Shown here: piece after piece, positions 1-9,827 of the stretch
Layout of the letters: each line of letters opens with the position of its first letter
Position numbering within the stretch: the first letter of the stretch is position 1
NCBI RefSeq assembly: GCF_001864895.1
Contig: NZ_MJGO01000001.1
Span: 94,241 to 139,173 of the forward strand
DNA length: 44,933 nt
Origin: Curtobacterium sp. MCBA15_009
Lineage (GTDB): Bacteria > Actinomycetota > Actinomycetes > Actinomycetales > Microbacteriaceae
Direction of reading: 5' to 3'
The notes under the pieces: model-generated
Database searches by the model: none
What the model was told of the DNA's origin: nothing
The model's input: the letters and a program-made list of their open reading frames with translations, nothing else
Program-made: the position numbers and the translations under genes

Positions 1-522
1 CCGACGACGGCGCCGGAGCCGACGACGGCGCCGGAGCCGACGACGGAACCGGAACCGACGACGGAACCGGTACCGACCACCGACCCGGGCCCCGACCAGG
101 GACCCGCTCCGACCACGGCACCGGAGCCGACGACGGCGCCGGCACCGACGGCGGCACCGGTCCCACAGCCGACGACGGCGCCGACCACGCCCTCGGTACC
201 CGCGCCGACCACGCTGCCGGAACCGACGGCGACGGCGACCGCACCGATCACCCCGACCGCACCGACCACCCCCACCGGATCCGCTGCCCCGGAGGCCCCG
301 TCGACGACCCCGACCCCGACCTCGACCCCGTTCGCGACGCCCTCGGACGCACCCGCTCCGGGTGGCTCCCTCGCGGCCACCGGAGCGTCGGTGGCCCTGC
401 CCATGGTCGCCGCGGTCGTCGCCCTCGCGCTCGGCACCGTGCTGCTGGTCCGCACGAGCCGCAGGAACCGTGCTCAGCGCGTGGACGGCTCGCGACCGGC
501 CGGCCGACGGCCGACCCGCTGA
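1..522 (+). CDS. Cell-wall-anchored Pro/Thr-rich surface protein, C-terminal part
   Basis: This is the 3' end of a gene that begins left of the window. The first ~115 codons are a low-complexity extracellular stalk of PTTAPEP/PTTEPEP-type repeats. It is followed by a sortase signal near codon 125 (LAATG), a hydrophobic segment of ~20 residues (VALPMVAAVVALALGTVLLV) and an Arg-rich tail (RTSRRNR). LAxTG is the sorting motif used by class E sortases of actinobacteria, so the protein is inferred to be attached to the cell wall. The functional N-terminal domain is not visible, so the role (adhesin, enzyme) cannot be told. Repeat-rich DNA here is prone to length variation. Confidence 0.8.
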   Translation, partial: PTTAPEPTTAPEPTTEPEPTTEPVPTTDPGPDQGPAPTTAPEPTTAPAPTAAPVPQPTTAPTTPSVPAPTTLPEPTATATAPITPTAPTTPTGSAAPEAPSTTPTPTSTPFATPSDAPAPGGSLAATGASVALPMVAAVVALALGTVLLVRTSRRNRAQRVDGSRPAGRRPTR

Positions 523-584
523 CCGGTGTTCGCCCGCTGCGCACACCGCGACCGCTGTCGGACCTCCCCGGTACCATGTCCTGA

Positions 585-3500
585 GTGACGATCTCGGGCA
601 TCATCCCTGCGCTCTCGCGCGCTTCCGCGTTCGATCGCGTGCTCCGCGCCGCGCCTCGTGACGCCGACTTCTCGGTCGTCGACGGGTTGCGCGTCCCCCT
701 GCTCGGCGCCCTCATCGCCGAGCGCACCGGCCCGCAGTGCGTCCTCGTGATCACCGCCACGGGGCGCGAGGCCGAGGCGGTCCGCGACGCCATCGCCGCC
801 TACGTGCCCGACGCCGACGTCCTCGAGTTCCCGGCGTGGGAGACCCTGCCGCACGAGCGCCTCAGCCCGAGCGCGCAGACCGTGGGGACGCGCATCGCGA
901 CGCTCCGGAAGCTCGCCGCGTGGTCCGACGCGAGCGCGGCCGACCGGCGCACCACCGTCGTCGTGGCGAGCGTCCGCGCGGCCCTCCAGCCGATCGCCGG
1001 CAACCTGACCTCGCTCGCCCCGGTCGTCCTCCGGACGGACTCGCGCGGCAACGACCTCGCCGCCATCGCGGCACAGCTCGTCGACATGGCGTACGCGCGG
1101 GTCGACCTCGTCACCCGCCGCGGTGAGTTCGCGGTCCGCGGTGGCATCCTCGACGTCTTCCCGCCGACGGCCGACCACCCGGTGCGCGTCGACTTCTTCG
1201 GCGACGAGATCGAGGCCATCAAGGCGTTCTCCGTGGCCGACCAGCGCACGACCGAGGACGACCTCGGCTCGGTCGAGCTGACCGCGTCCCGCGAGCTCCT
1301 GCTGAGCGACGACGTCAAGCAGCGCGCCCGCGAGATGCTGCACGAGTTCCCGAACCTGTCGCAGATGCTCGCGAAGATCGCCGAGGGCATCCCGGTCGAG
1401 GGCATGGAGTCGCTCGCCCCCGCGCTCGTGCAGGACCTCGTGCCGATGACCTCCTACCTGCCGGAGGACGCCACCATCGCGGTGTTCTCGCCCGAGCGGG
1501 TGAACGGTCGCGCGAACAGCCTGGCCGAGACGAACACCGAGTTCCTGCAGGCCGCGTGGACCGCCGCGGTCGCCGGTGCGCAGGCCCCGATCGACCTCGA
1601 CGCGGGCAACTTCCTGACGGTGCAGCAGCTCAAGAACACCCGCGGGCAGCGCACCTGGTGGACCGTGTCGCCGTTCGACTCCGGGCTCGACGAGGGCGAC
1701 CGCGACCGGGTCCTCACCGACGCCGAAGCCGCGGACGAGGCCGGCGAGTACATCCGCGTCCGGGCCGAGTCCGTGCCGAGCTTCGCCGGCAGCGCCGACG
1801 GTGCGATCGCGCACGTCAAGGCGCTGACCGACGACGGGTGGGCGGTCGTCGTGACCGCGCAGGGCCAGGGCCTGGTCGAGCGTGCCGTGCAGGTCCTCGC
1901 CGACGCGGGGGTCGCGGCGCGTGCCGAGGCCGTGACGGCGCCGCCGGAGCCGGGGGTCGCCGTCGTGACGACCGCCGCGGTCGAGCACGGGTTCGCCGTC
2001 CCGGACCCGCGCATCGTGGTGCTCAGCGAGGCCGAGTTCTACGGCCGCAGCGTCCAGCAGGGCGCCCGCACCGTCAAGAAGCTCGCGAGTCGGCGCAAGA
2101 ACGTCGTCGACCCGCTGCAGCTCAAGCCGGGCGACGTCGTCGTGCACGCGACGCACGGCATCGGCAAGTTCGTCGAACTCGTCAGCCGCGAGGTCTCGAG
2201 CGGCGGCCGCAACGCCGTGAAGACGCAGCGCGAGTACCTCGTGCTCGAGTACGCGCCGTCGAAGCGCAACTACCCGGGCGACAAGCTCTTCGTTCCGACC
2301 GACCAGCTCGACCAGCTGTCGCGGTACGTCGGCGGCGAGTCCCCGACCCTGTCGAAGATGGGCGGCTCGGACTGGTCCGCCGCGAAGTCGAAGGCGCGCA
2401 AGGCGGTCCGCGACATCGCCGTCGACCTGGTGAAGCTGTACTCGGCGCGGATGGCGTCGAAGGGACACGCGTTCGGCCCGGACACCCCGTGGCAGCGCGA
2501 GCTGGAGGAGGCGTTCCCGTTCGCCGAGACCGCCGACCAGCTCACCACGATCGACGAGATCAAGCGCGACATGGAGCGGCCGATCCCGATGGACCGCCTG
2601 CTGTCCGGCGACGTCGGCTACGGCAAGACCGAGGTTGCGATCCGTGCCGCGTTCAAGGCGGTGCAGGACGGCAAGCAGGTCGTCATGCTCGTCCCGACGA
2701 CGCTGCTCGTCCGCCAGCACATGGAGACGTTCCAGGAGCGCTTCGCCGGGTTCCCCGTGCACCTTCGCGCGCTCAGCCGGTTCCAGACCGAGAAGGAGTC
2801 GAAGGAGACCATCGCCGGGCTCGCCGACGGCACGGTCGACATCGTCATCGCGACCCACCGGATCCTGTCGCAGGGCATCACCTTCAAGGACGTCGGACTC
2901 GTCATCATCGACGAGGAACAGCGGTTCGGTGTCGAGCACAAGGACCAGCTCAAGAAGTTCAAGACGAACGTCGACGTCCTGGCGATGTCGGCGACCCCGA
3001 TCCCGCGCTCGCTCGAGATGGCGGTGACGGGCATCCGCGAGATGTCGACGCTCGCCACCCCGCCGGAGGACCGCCACCCGATCCTGACCTTCGTCGGCCC
3101 GCAGTCCGACCTGCAGGTGGCGGCGGCGATCCGCCGCGAGCTGCTGCGCGAGGGCCAGGTGTTCTACGTGCACAACCGCGTGAAGGACATCCAGTCGGTC
3201 GCCGCGCACCTGGCCGAGATCGTGCCGGACGCCCGCATCGCCGTGGCGCACGGGCAGATGTCGGAGAGCACCCTCGAGCAGGTCATGGTCGACTTCTGGG
3301 AGCGCCGCTTCGACGTCCTCGTCTCGACGACGATCATCGAGACCGGCCTCGACATCGCGAACGCGAACACCCTCATCATCGACAAGGCGGACAAGTACGG
3401 CCTGTCCCAGCTCCACCAGCTGCGCGGTCGTGTCGGCCGTGGGCGGGAGCGCGGGTACGCGTACTTCCTCTACGACTCCGAGAAGCCGCTGTCCGAGACC

Positions 3501-4193
3501 GCGCAGGACCGCCTCGAGACCATCGCCGCGAACAACGAGCTCGGCGCGGGCATGCAGGTCGCCATGAAGGACCTCGAGATCCGCGGCGCCGGCAACCTGC
3601 TCGGCGGGGAGCAGTCCGGCCACATCGCGGGCGTCGGGTTCGACCTGTACCTGCGGATGATCGGCGAGGCGGTGTCGCAGTTCCGCGGCGACGTCGCTGA
3701 GGGGCAGACCGAGCTCCGGCTCGAGATCCCCGTCGACGCGCACATCCCCGAGGACTACGTCGAGTCCGAGCGACTCCGGCTCGAGGCGTACCAGAAGCTC
3801 TCGGCGGCCTCGGCCCCGACGGCGCAGCCGGACGCGATCGACATGGTGCTCGACGAGCTCACCGACCGTTACGGGCAGCCGCCGCAGGCCGTGCAGACCC
3901 TGGTCGAGGTCTCCCGCCTCCGCCGGATGGCGCAGCAGGTCGGCCTGTCCGACGTCGTCGTGATGGGCTCGAACCTGCGGGTCGCCGGCAAGGAGCTCGC
4001 CGACTCGTCACAGGTGCGCCTCAAGCGCATGTTCCCGGGTGCGCGCTGGTTCCCGCAGCAGAACGCGACGAGCATCCCGATGCCGCGCCCGCACGACCAG
4101 GCACTGCCGGACGACGCCCTCATCCGGTGGGTGGAGAGCATCCTCACCGCCGTCTACGGCGCGACGACTCCGGCGGAGGCGCCGGCCGCGTAG
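585..4193 (+). CDS. mfd: Transcription-repair coupling factor Mfd
   Basis: This 1202-residue protein is full length for Mfd, the DNA translocase that displaces RNA polymerase stalled at lesions and recruits UvrA. The N-terminal third is the UvrB-like UvrA-binding region. A CarD/RID-type RNA polymerase interaction domain follows at about 500-580 (KPGDVVVHATHGIGKF). The helicase motor has Walker A GDVGYGKTE near 677 and a DEEQ box (IIDEEQRFGVEHK) near 777. Motif VI QLRGRVGRGRERGYAY and the C-terminal TRCF domain complete it. The start is GTG at 585; TACCAT ends 7 nt upstream, suggesting a leaderless transcript. A perfect 48-bp palindrome lies just past the stop, between this gene and convergent nhaA. 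Confidence 0.97.
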   Translation: MTISGIIPALSRASAFDRVLRAAPRDADFSVVDGLRVPLLGALIAERTGPQCVLVITATGREAEAVRDAIAAYVPDADVLEFPAWETLPHERLSPSAQTVGTRIATLRKLAAWSDASAADRRTTVVVASVRAALQPIAGNLTSLAPVVLRTDSRGNDLAAIAAQLVDMAYARVDLVTRRGEFAVRGGILDVFPPTADHPVRVDFFGDEIEAIKAFSVADQRTTEDDLGSVELTASRELLLSDDVKQRAREMLHEFPNLSQMLAKIAEGIPVEGMESLAPALVQDLVPMTSYLPEDATIAVFSPERVNGRANSLAETNTEFLQAAWTAAVAGAQAPIDLDAGNFLTVQQLKNTRGQRTWWTVSPFDSGLDEGDRDRVLTDAEAADEAGEYIRVRAESVPSFAGSADGAIAHVKALTDDGWAVVVTAQGQGLVERAVQVLADAGVAARAEAVTAPPEPGVAVVTTAAVEHGFAVPDPRIVVLSEAEFYGRSVQQGARTVKKLASRRKNVVDPLQLKPGDVVVHATHGIGKFVELVSREVSSGGRNAVKTQREYLVLEYAPSKRNYPGDKLFVPTDQLDQLSRYVGGESPTLSKMGGSDWSAAKSKARKAVRDIAVDLVKLYSARMASKGHAFGPDTPWQRELEEAFPFAETADQLTTIDEIKRDMERPIPMDRLLSGDVGYGKTEVAIRAAFKAVQDGKQVVMLVPTTLLVRQHMETFQERFAGFPVHLRALSRFQTEKESKETIAGLADGTVDIVIATHRILSQGITFKDVGLVIIDEEQRFGVEHKDQLKKFKTNVDVLAMSATPIPRSLEMAVTGIREMSTLATPPEDRHPILTFVGPQSDLQVAAAIRRELLREGQVFYVHNRVKDIQSVAAHLAEIVPDARIAVAHGQMSESTLEQVMVDFWERRFDVLVSTTIIETGLDIANANTLIIDKADKYGLSQLHQLRGRVGRGRERGYAYFLYDSEKPLSETAQDRLETIAANNELGAGMQVAMKDLEIRGAGNLLGGEQSGHIAGVGFDLYLRMIGEAVSQFRGDVAEGQTELRLEIPVDAHIPEDYVESERLRLEAYQKLSAASAPTAQPDAIDMVLDELTDRYGQPPQAVQTLVEVSRLRRMAQQVGLSDVVVMGSNLRVAGKELADSSQVRLKRMFPGARWFPQQNATSIPMPRPHDQALPDDALIRWVESILTAVYGATTPAEAPAA

Positions 4194-4205
4194 ACGCGAG
4201 CGGTC

Positions 4206-4253
4206 GACGGACGGGAGGCACGGTGCCAGCTGGCACCGTGCCTCCCGTCCGTC
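4206..4253. terminator. Perfect 48-bp palindrome (dispersed palindrome family, copy 1)
   Basis: Bases 4206-4253 are a perfect palindrome centred between 4229 and 4230, with arms beginning GACGGACGGGAGGCACGG. It lies between convergent mfd and nhaA, so it may act as a bidirectional terminator, although there is no U-tract. Close relatives occur at 32461, 25182, 15865, 30585 and as a half copy at 17796. Confidence 0.85.
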
Positions 4254-4329
4254 CGTGGCCGCGTCCACAGCGCACACGCCGTCCGCGACGGACCACGCGT
4301 CGAACGATGCGTGCCGTGACGCGGACCGG

Positions 4330-5508
4330 CTACTCGGTCGCCTCGGCCTCGGACAGCTCGCGACGGCCGCGGTACGCCCGCGCCCGCAGCGTGACCACGA
4401 CCGCCGAGGCGACGATCGCGATGCCCGAGCCGACGAGGACGGCGAGGACGCCCTCGTCGAGCACCTCCGGGTCGCGGGCGAAGGCGAGCTCGTTCATGAG
4501 CAGCGACACCGTGAAGCCGATGCCGCCGAGCACGCCGACGGTGATGATCGAGAAGAACGACAGCGATGAGCGGCCGGGCGAGCGGAAGACCCGCGTGGCC
4601 ACCGCGCCGAACAGCGTGATGCCGACCACCTTGCCGACCGGCAGGGCGAGGACGACCGCCCAGAACGTCGGCGAGAGCTCGCCGATGCCGACCGCTGGGA
4701 TGACGACCGCGGCCGAGGCGAACGCGAACACCGGCAGCACGACCGCGTTCGACCACGGCTCGACGTTCTCGTGCAGGGTGTGGCCGGGGCGGCGGGGGAG
4801 CACGAGGCCGAGCGCGACGCCGGCGATCGTGGCGTGCACACCGGAGTGGTACACGAGCCACCACGTGACGAGGCCGACCAGCACCATCGCCACGATGACC
4901 GCCGTCTGACCGGTGCGGCCCGGGCGGAGCACCCGACCGAGCAGCCAGAACACCGCGAGGGTGATGACCGCGCCGGCGAGGGCCAGGAAGTCGGTGTCGT
5001 GTGCGAAGACGACCGCGATGATGACGATCGCGATGAGGTCGTCGAGCACGGCCAGAGCGAGCAGGAACACCCGGATGCCGGACGGCAGCCCCCGGCCGAA
5101 CATCGCCAGGACCCCGAGCGCGAACGCGATGTCCGTCGCCGTGGGGATCGGCCAGCCGTGCGTGAAGGGCGTCCCCGCGGTGACGGCCAGGAACACCCCC
5201 GCCGGCACGAGCACCCCACCGACCGCCGCGATGGCGGGCACGATCGCGGTCTTCGGGTTCGACAGCTCGCCGTCGACGAGTTCCTGCTTCAGCTCGATGG
5301 CGACGAGCAGGAAGAACACCGCGAGCAGCCCGTCGCTGATCCAGTGCGCGACCGACAGGTCGAGTCCGACGGCGCCGAGCGGCAGGTGCGCGTCGAGCAG
5401 CTGTTCGAGGCCGGGACCGACGGGCGAGTTCGCGACCACCAGGCCGAGCACGGCGGCGGTGAGGAGCGCGACGGCGCTGAAGCGAGGGGAGCGGACGAGG
5501 GACGACAT
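4330..5508 (-). CDS. nhaA: Na+/H+ antiporter NhaA
   Basis: This 392-residue polytopic inner-membrane protein exchanges Na+ for protons and helps control pH and sodium. Visible NhaA features are the opening VANSPVGPGLEQLLD region, the SVAHWISDGLLAVFFLLVAIELKQELVDGEL stretch (given in part: FFLLVAIELKQE) and the ion-site motif PTATDIAFALGVLAM with its Asp. Another Asp-bearing helix reads LALAVLDDLIAI. About a dozen hydrophobic helices are present. I chose ATG at 5508 because GGAG lies 4 nt upstream; an in-frame start at 5625 would add an untypical extension. A TAGGCT -10 box at 5578-5573 predicts a ~58-nt leader. The gene sits inside an otherwise conserved mfd-mazG order, on the opposite strand. 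Confidence 0.94.
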   Translation of the reverse strand: MSSLVRSPRFSAVALLTAAVLGLVVANSPVGPGLEQLLDAHLPLGAVGLDLSVAHWISDGLLAVFFLLVAIELKQELVDGELSNPKTAIVPAIAAVGGVLVPAGVFLAVTAGTPFTHGWPIPTATDIAFALGVLAMFGRGLPSGIRVFLLALAVLDDLIAIVIIAVVFAHDTDFLALAGAVITLAVFWLLGRVLRPGRTGQTAVIVAMVLVGLVTWWLVYHSGVHATIAGVALGLVLPRRPGHTLHENVEPWSNAVVLPVFAFASAAVVIPAVGIGELSPTFWAVVLALPVGKVVGITLFGAVATRVFRSPGRSSLSFFSIITVGVLGGIGFTVSLLMNELAFARDPEVLDEGVLAVLVGSGIAIVASAVVVTLRARAYRGRRELSEAEATE

Positions 5509-5572
5509 GGATCTCCGTCTCGAGGGGTCGGGTGAGTGTCCGTCGACCAGACTTCCCGACACACCAGCGACC

Positions 5573-5578
5573 AGCCTA
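5573..5578 (-). promoter_or_regulatory. -10 box of nhaA (TAGGCT)
   Basis: TAGGCT on the minus strand, ~65 nt before the nhaA ATG, matches the -10 type seen throughout the window. It overlaps the region just upstream of the divergent mazG promoter (GACGAT at 5588-5593). Confidence 0.5.
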
Positions 5579-5599
5579 CGCGAGTGCGACGATGGCGGC

Positions 5600-6316
5600 A
5601 TGACCGCCGTACCGGACCTCGTCACCGTCGTCGACCGCCTGCTCGCCGAGGACGGAGGCTGCGTCTGGAACCGCGCGCAGACCCACGCGTCACTCGCCCG
5701 CTACGCCGTCGAGGAGTCGTACGAACTCGTCGACGCGATCGACGACGGCGACCCCGAGGACGTCCGCGAGGAACTCGGCGACCTCCTGTACCAGGTGGTG
5801 TTGCACGCCGGCATCGCCGCCCGCGCCGGCGACTTCACCCTCGAGGACGTCGCCGCCGGCGTCCGCGACAAGATGACCCGGCGACACCCGCACGTGTTCG
5901 GCGACGAGACGGCGGACACCGTGGACGAGGTCGTCCGCGTCTGGCGCGCGGCGAAGGCCACCGAGAAGTCCGCGCGGCGGAGCGCCTTCGACGGCGTGCC
6001 GCGGGCGATGCCGCCCCTCGAGCGGGCGGTGAAGCTGCTCGAACGGCTCGACGAGCGCGGTGACGCCGACGCCGTGGTCGCGTCGGTCGCGTCGGCCCCG
6101 TCGGCCCCGTCGGTCGCGTCGGTCGCGCCGGTCGGCCGGAAGGTCCGGGGCGCGTCGACCCCGCCGGTCGCGTCGGACGCGGGTGCGGTCGACACCGCGT
6201 GGGGGAGTGCCGTGCTCGGACAGGTCGCGTCCGCGGTGCGGGACGGCATCGACCCGGTCGCCAGCCTGCGCGCGGCTGTGACGGCGCTCGAGGAGGCGGG
6301 CCGCCGGTCGGAGTGA
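5600..6316 (+). CDS. mazG: MazG-family nucleoside triphosphate pyrophosphohydrolase
   Basis: The 238-residue protein belongs to the MazG family, which hydrolyses (d)NTPs to NMP and pyrophosphate and counteracts damaged nucleotides or ppGpp-linked stress. The conserved core is at residues ~25-75: ARYAVEESYELVDAI gives the EExxE helix and DVREELGDLLYQVVLHA gives the second metal-binding E..D helix. A CGWNR-type segment appears as GGCVWNRAQT. After the catalytic domain comes a ~40-residue low-complexity linker made of VAS/APS triplets (see repeat at 6077-6140), then a short conserved C-terminal helix. The start is ATG 5600, with GACGAT six bases upstream and no Shine-Dalgarno, so it is probably leaderless. 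mfd, mazG and eno are neighbours in many actinobacteria. Confidence 0.9.
   Translation: MTAVPDLVTVVDRLLAEDGGCVWNRAQTHASLARYAVEESYELVDAIDDGDPEDVREELGDLLYQVVLHAGIAARAGDFTLEDVAAGVRDKMTRRHPHVFGDETADTVDEVVRVWRAAKATEKSARRSAFDGVPRAMPPLERAVKLLERLDERGDADAVVASVASAPSAPSVASVAPVGRKVRGASTPPVASDAGAVDTAWGSAVLGQVASAVRDGIDPVASLRAAVTALEEAGRRSE
6077..6140 (+). repeat. 9-bp in-frame tandem repeat inside mazG
   Basis: About seven imperfect 9-bp units of the type GTCGCGTCG / GCCCCGTCG code for VAS/APS triplets in the inter-domain linker. The period is a multiple of three, so unit gain or loss keeps the frame. Confidence 0.8.
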
Positions 6317-6380
6317 GGCGCCGGGCGCCGGGTGCCGCGGAGCAGGGGCGCGGTGGTGACGGGGTTCCGGGTGGACTGGG

Positions 6381-6570
6381 ATGTCGGGCCGCCGGGGCTG
6401 CTGGCTGCCGGTGAGCCGAGGTGTCGGGCGGGTGGGCCGCCGGGCTGCTGGCTGCTGGCTGCTGGCTGCCGGGGAGCCGAGGTCTCGGCGGGTGGGCCGC
6501 TGGGCTGCTGGCTGCCGGGGAACCGAGGTTGTCGGCGAGTGGGCCGCCGGGCTGCCGGGGCGACGGGTCC
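6381..6570. repeat. 47-bp minisatellite between mazG and hisS
   Basis: About four imperfect copies of a 47-bp unit (landmarks GTGGGCCGCCGGGCTGC and GGGGAGCCGAGGT) start near 6381, 6421, 6482 and 6529. The third unit (6482-6528) is the cleanest. The second is expanded by an internal 7-bp microsatellite, GGCTGCT, repeated three times near 6445-6470. No coding role is visible. Confidence 0.8.
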
Positions 6571-6621
6571 CTGGTGCCGAGATGCCGGGGCAAGGGGCAC
6601 GCCCGGGTGTGGGGACGAGGA

Positions 6622-6660
6622 ACGGGCGCCCTCCCAACCCGAAAAAAGGAGGGCGCCCGT
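6622..6660. terminator. Strong 13-bp inverted repeat, A6/T6 in the loop
   Basis: Arms ACGGGCGCCCTCC and GGAGGGCGCCCGT are perfectly complementary around a 13-nt loop holding six A (plus strand) or six T (minus strand). It may stop plus-strand transcription from mazG or form the 3' end of the minus-strand sRNA. Confidence 0.6.
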
Positions 6661-6790
6661 GAGCGGGTGGCCGCACCCCCAGGGAGAGGTGCTGCCTTGG
6701 AAACCCGCTCGAACCGCGGGGCACACTGCAGCACGATGCCCTCGCGATCGGTTCGGGGAGTGGATCAGGCACTCTCCGAACCGACGTTCT
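6642..6790 (-). ncRNA. Candidate structured small RNA (~150 nt) upstream of hisS
   Basis: On the minus strand a sigma70-type promoter (-35 TTGCGC at 6825-6820, 17-bp spacer, -10 TATTCT at 6802-6797) points into a 541-bp gap with no credible gene. The predicted transcript starts near 6790. It holds a hairpin at 6784-6748 (15-bp stem, 7-nt loop), a second at 6710-6661 (8-bp outer stem GAGCGGGT/ACCCGCTC with an inner GCACC/GGTGC stem) and ends at a run of six U (6647-6642). Just before the U-run, GCCCUC could pair with GAGGGC near 6742-6737. The U-run is also in the loop of a 13-bp stem (6622-6660). I recognise no Rfam family; expression is an inference. Confidence 0.42.
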
Positions 6791-6796
6791 GGATGC

Positions 6797-6825
6797 AGAA
6801 TACCAGTGGTTCGGAGGCGGCGCAA
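6797..6825 (-). promoter_or_regulatory. Sigma70-like promoter for candidate sRNA
   Basis: TTGCGC, 17 bp, TATTCT on the minus strand. This is one of very few sites in the window with both a TTG-type -35 and a good -10 at the standard spacing. It lies back to back with the hisS -10 box (CAGAAT at 6845-6850, plus strand). Confidence 0.5.
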
Positions 6826-6856
6826 GTGCTGTGGTCCCGTCTGCCAGAATTGCCGC

Positions 6857-8101
6857 ATGGCGACCTCCGTGACGGCTCCTCGTGGCATGCGTGACTTCCT
6901 CCCGGCCGACAAGGCGCGGCGTGAGCACGTGCTCGGCGTGGTGCGCGACGTCTACGCGCGGCACGGCTTCGACGAGATCGAGACGCCGGTGGTGGAGGAC
7001 GCCGACCGTCTGCACTCTGGGCTCGGCGGCGACAACGAGAAGCTCGCGTTCGCGGTGATGAAGCGCGGCCTCGGTGTCGAGGACCTCCGCGCCGCCGAAG
7101 CGCCCCTCGACCTCGCCGACCTGGGCCTGCGCTTCGACCTCACCGTGCCGCTCGCACGGTTCTACGCGTCGCACCGAGCCGAGCTGCCGAGCGTGTTCCG
7201 CTCGGTACAGATCGCCCCCGTGTGGCGCGCCGAGCGGCCGCAGAAGGGTCGCTACCGCCAGTTCGTGCAGTGCGACATCGACGTCCTCGGCGAACCCGGG
7301 CAGCTCGCCGAGATCGAGCTCATCCGCGCGACGACGGCCGCCCTCGACGCGCTCGGCGTCACCGGGACGACGATCCGGATCAACGACCGACGCATCCTGC
7401 TCTCACTGCTCGCCTCGTGGGGCATCAGCGAGCCGCAGGCCGCCGACCGCGCGCTCATCACGATCGACAAGCTCGACAAGATCGGTCCCGACGGCGTCGC
7501 TGCGGAGCTCCGCGGCACCGTGGGCCAGGAACTGCCGGGGCTCGAGGACACCATCCGCGCGCTCGAGACCGCCGACTGGTCCTCGGTCGAGGGCGCGACC
7601 TGGCTCGACGCGGACGCCTACGCCGACCTGCTGCGCCTGCGTACTGCGCTGCCCGGCGTGGACCTGCGGTTCGACCCGACGCTCGTGCGCGGCATGGGGT
7701 ACTACACGGGGACCATCTTCGAGGTGGCACACCCCGACTTCGGCTACAGCCTGGGCGGTGGCGGCCGGTACGACGGCATGATCGGCCGCTTCCTCGGCCA
7801 GGACGTCCCGGCGGTCGGCTTCTCGCTCGGCTTCGAGCGGCTCGTCGACCTCGTCACCCTGCCCGAGTCGGCGGAGTCCGACGCGGTCGTGCTCGTCCAC
7901 GACAAGGACGTCGACCCGGTCCGGCTCGCCGCGCTGAAGACCGAGGCCCTCGCCTCCCACCGGCGCGTCCGACTCGAACGGCGTACCAAGAACATGAAGA
8001 ACCTGCTCGCCGGGCTCTCCGCGCAGGGCTTCTCGGCGTTCGCGACGGTCGGTGCCGACACCGACTCGCTGCAGGGCGTCGAGTTCCGCCCGCTCGACTG
8101 A
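6857..8101 (+). CDS. hisS: Histidine--tRNA ligase
   Basis: The 414-residue class II aminoacyl-tRNA synthetase charges tRNA-His in the cytoplasm. The N-terminus reads TAPRGMRDFLP, the usual HisRS opening. Class II motif 2 is WRAERPQKGRYRQFVQCD. The histidine-A motif is seen as LVRGMGYYTGTIFEV, followed by GGGGRYDGMIGRFLG and motif 3 in VGFSLGFERLV. Residues from ~325 onward form the C-terminal anticodon-binding domain. The ATG at 6857 is six bases after a CAGAAT -10 box with no Shine-Dalgarno, so the message is probably leaderless. Its reading frame stays open far upstream into the repeat region, but that part is not HisRS-like. It separates mazG and eno. Confidence 0.96.
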   Translation: MATSVTAPRGMRDFLPADKARREHVLGVVRDVYARHGFDEIETPVVEDADRLHSGLGGDNEKLAFAVMKRGLGVEDLRAAEAPLDLADLGLRFDLTVPLARFYASHRAELPSVFRSVQIAPVWRAERPQKGRYRQFVQCDIDVLGEPGQLAEIELIRATTAALDALGVTGTTIRINDRRILLSLLASWGISEPQAADRALITIDKLDKIGPDGVAAELRGTVGQELPGLEDTIRALETADWSSVEGATWLDADAYADLLRLRTALPGVDLRFDPTLVRGMGYYTGTIFEVAHPDFGYSLGGGGRYDGMIGRFLGQDVPAVGFSLGFERLVDLVTLPESAESDAVVLVHDKDVDPVRLAALKTEALASHRRVRLERRTKNMKNLLAGLSAQGFSAFATVGADTDSLQGVEFRPLD

Positions 8102-9481
<1,380 letters not shown>

Positions 9482-9493
9482 GCAGCGCCTTCC

Positions 9494-9531
9494 ACGAGAC
9501 GCCGTCCTCCTCCGGGAGGGCGGCGTCTCGT
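9494..9531 (+). terminator. Hairpin terminator after eno
   Basis: Stem ACGAGACGCCGTCCTCC / GGAGGGCGGCGTCTCGT with a TCCG loop (one mismatch), 13 bp after the stop. It has no strong U-tract. Confidence 0.75.
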
Positions 9532-9827
9532 CGTCTCGGGGGCCCTGCCCGCGACGGCTTCGCCAGCCTGGTCGCACGACCCGCCGTGCGCCGGACGTCG
9601 AGGTCGCACGAACGGCCGCTCCGCCCGGGCGGAAGCGACCGGTACTGCGACCTCGGCCGCCCGCGGCGACCTCGGCGCACCGCGCCGACCTGGTGGACCC
9701 GGCCACGGGGCGGGCGCGGGTCGCGTGCCGGGGTCGGGCCGTGCCTCCCGGGTCGGCAACGCTGAGAGGGCACCGAACGGCCGCGTGCCGACCACGCGCA
9801 GCCCCGCCGGCGGGTTATCGTCGGACG
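9532..9827. other. Gap between eno terminator and DivIC-like gene
   Basis: About 300 bp, very GC-rich and noncoding. I see no credible gene, palindrome family member or tandem array here. The only recognisable element is the TATCGT -10-like box at 9816-9821 just before the next gene. Confidence 0.5.

Noticed and set aside
474..3743. Long minus-strand open frame of 1089 codons across mfd.
   Set aside because: It is the antisense shadow of a confidently identified gene; its translation is Arg/Asp/Val-rich with no domain, as expected in GC-rich DNA.
6655..6700. T-box riboswitch before hisS (GCGGGTGGCCGCAC resembles the AGGGTGGNACCGCG box).
   Set aside because: The match fails at the central NACC, no specifier loop is seen, and the leaderless hisS promoter lies downstream of it, so it would not be in the hisS mRNA.
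6332..6856. Upstream extension of hisS through the minisatellite.
   Set aside because: The extra residues are low-complexity Gly/Cys/Arg, cross the 6622-6660 hairpin, and HisRS proteins start at the MRDFLP region.
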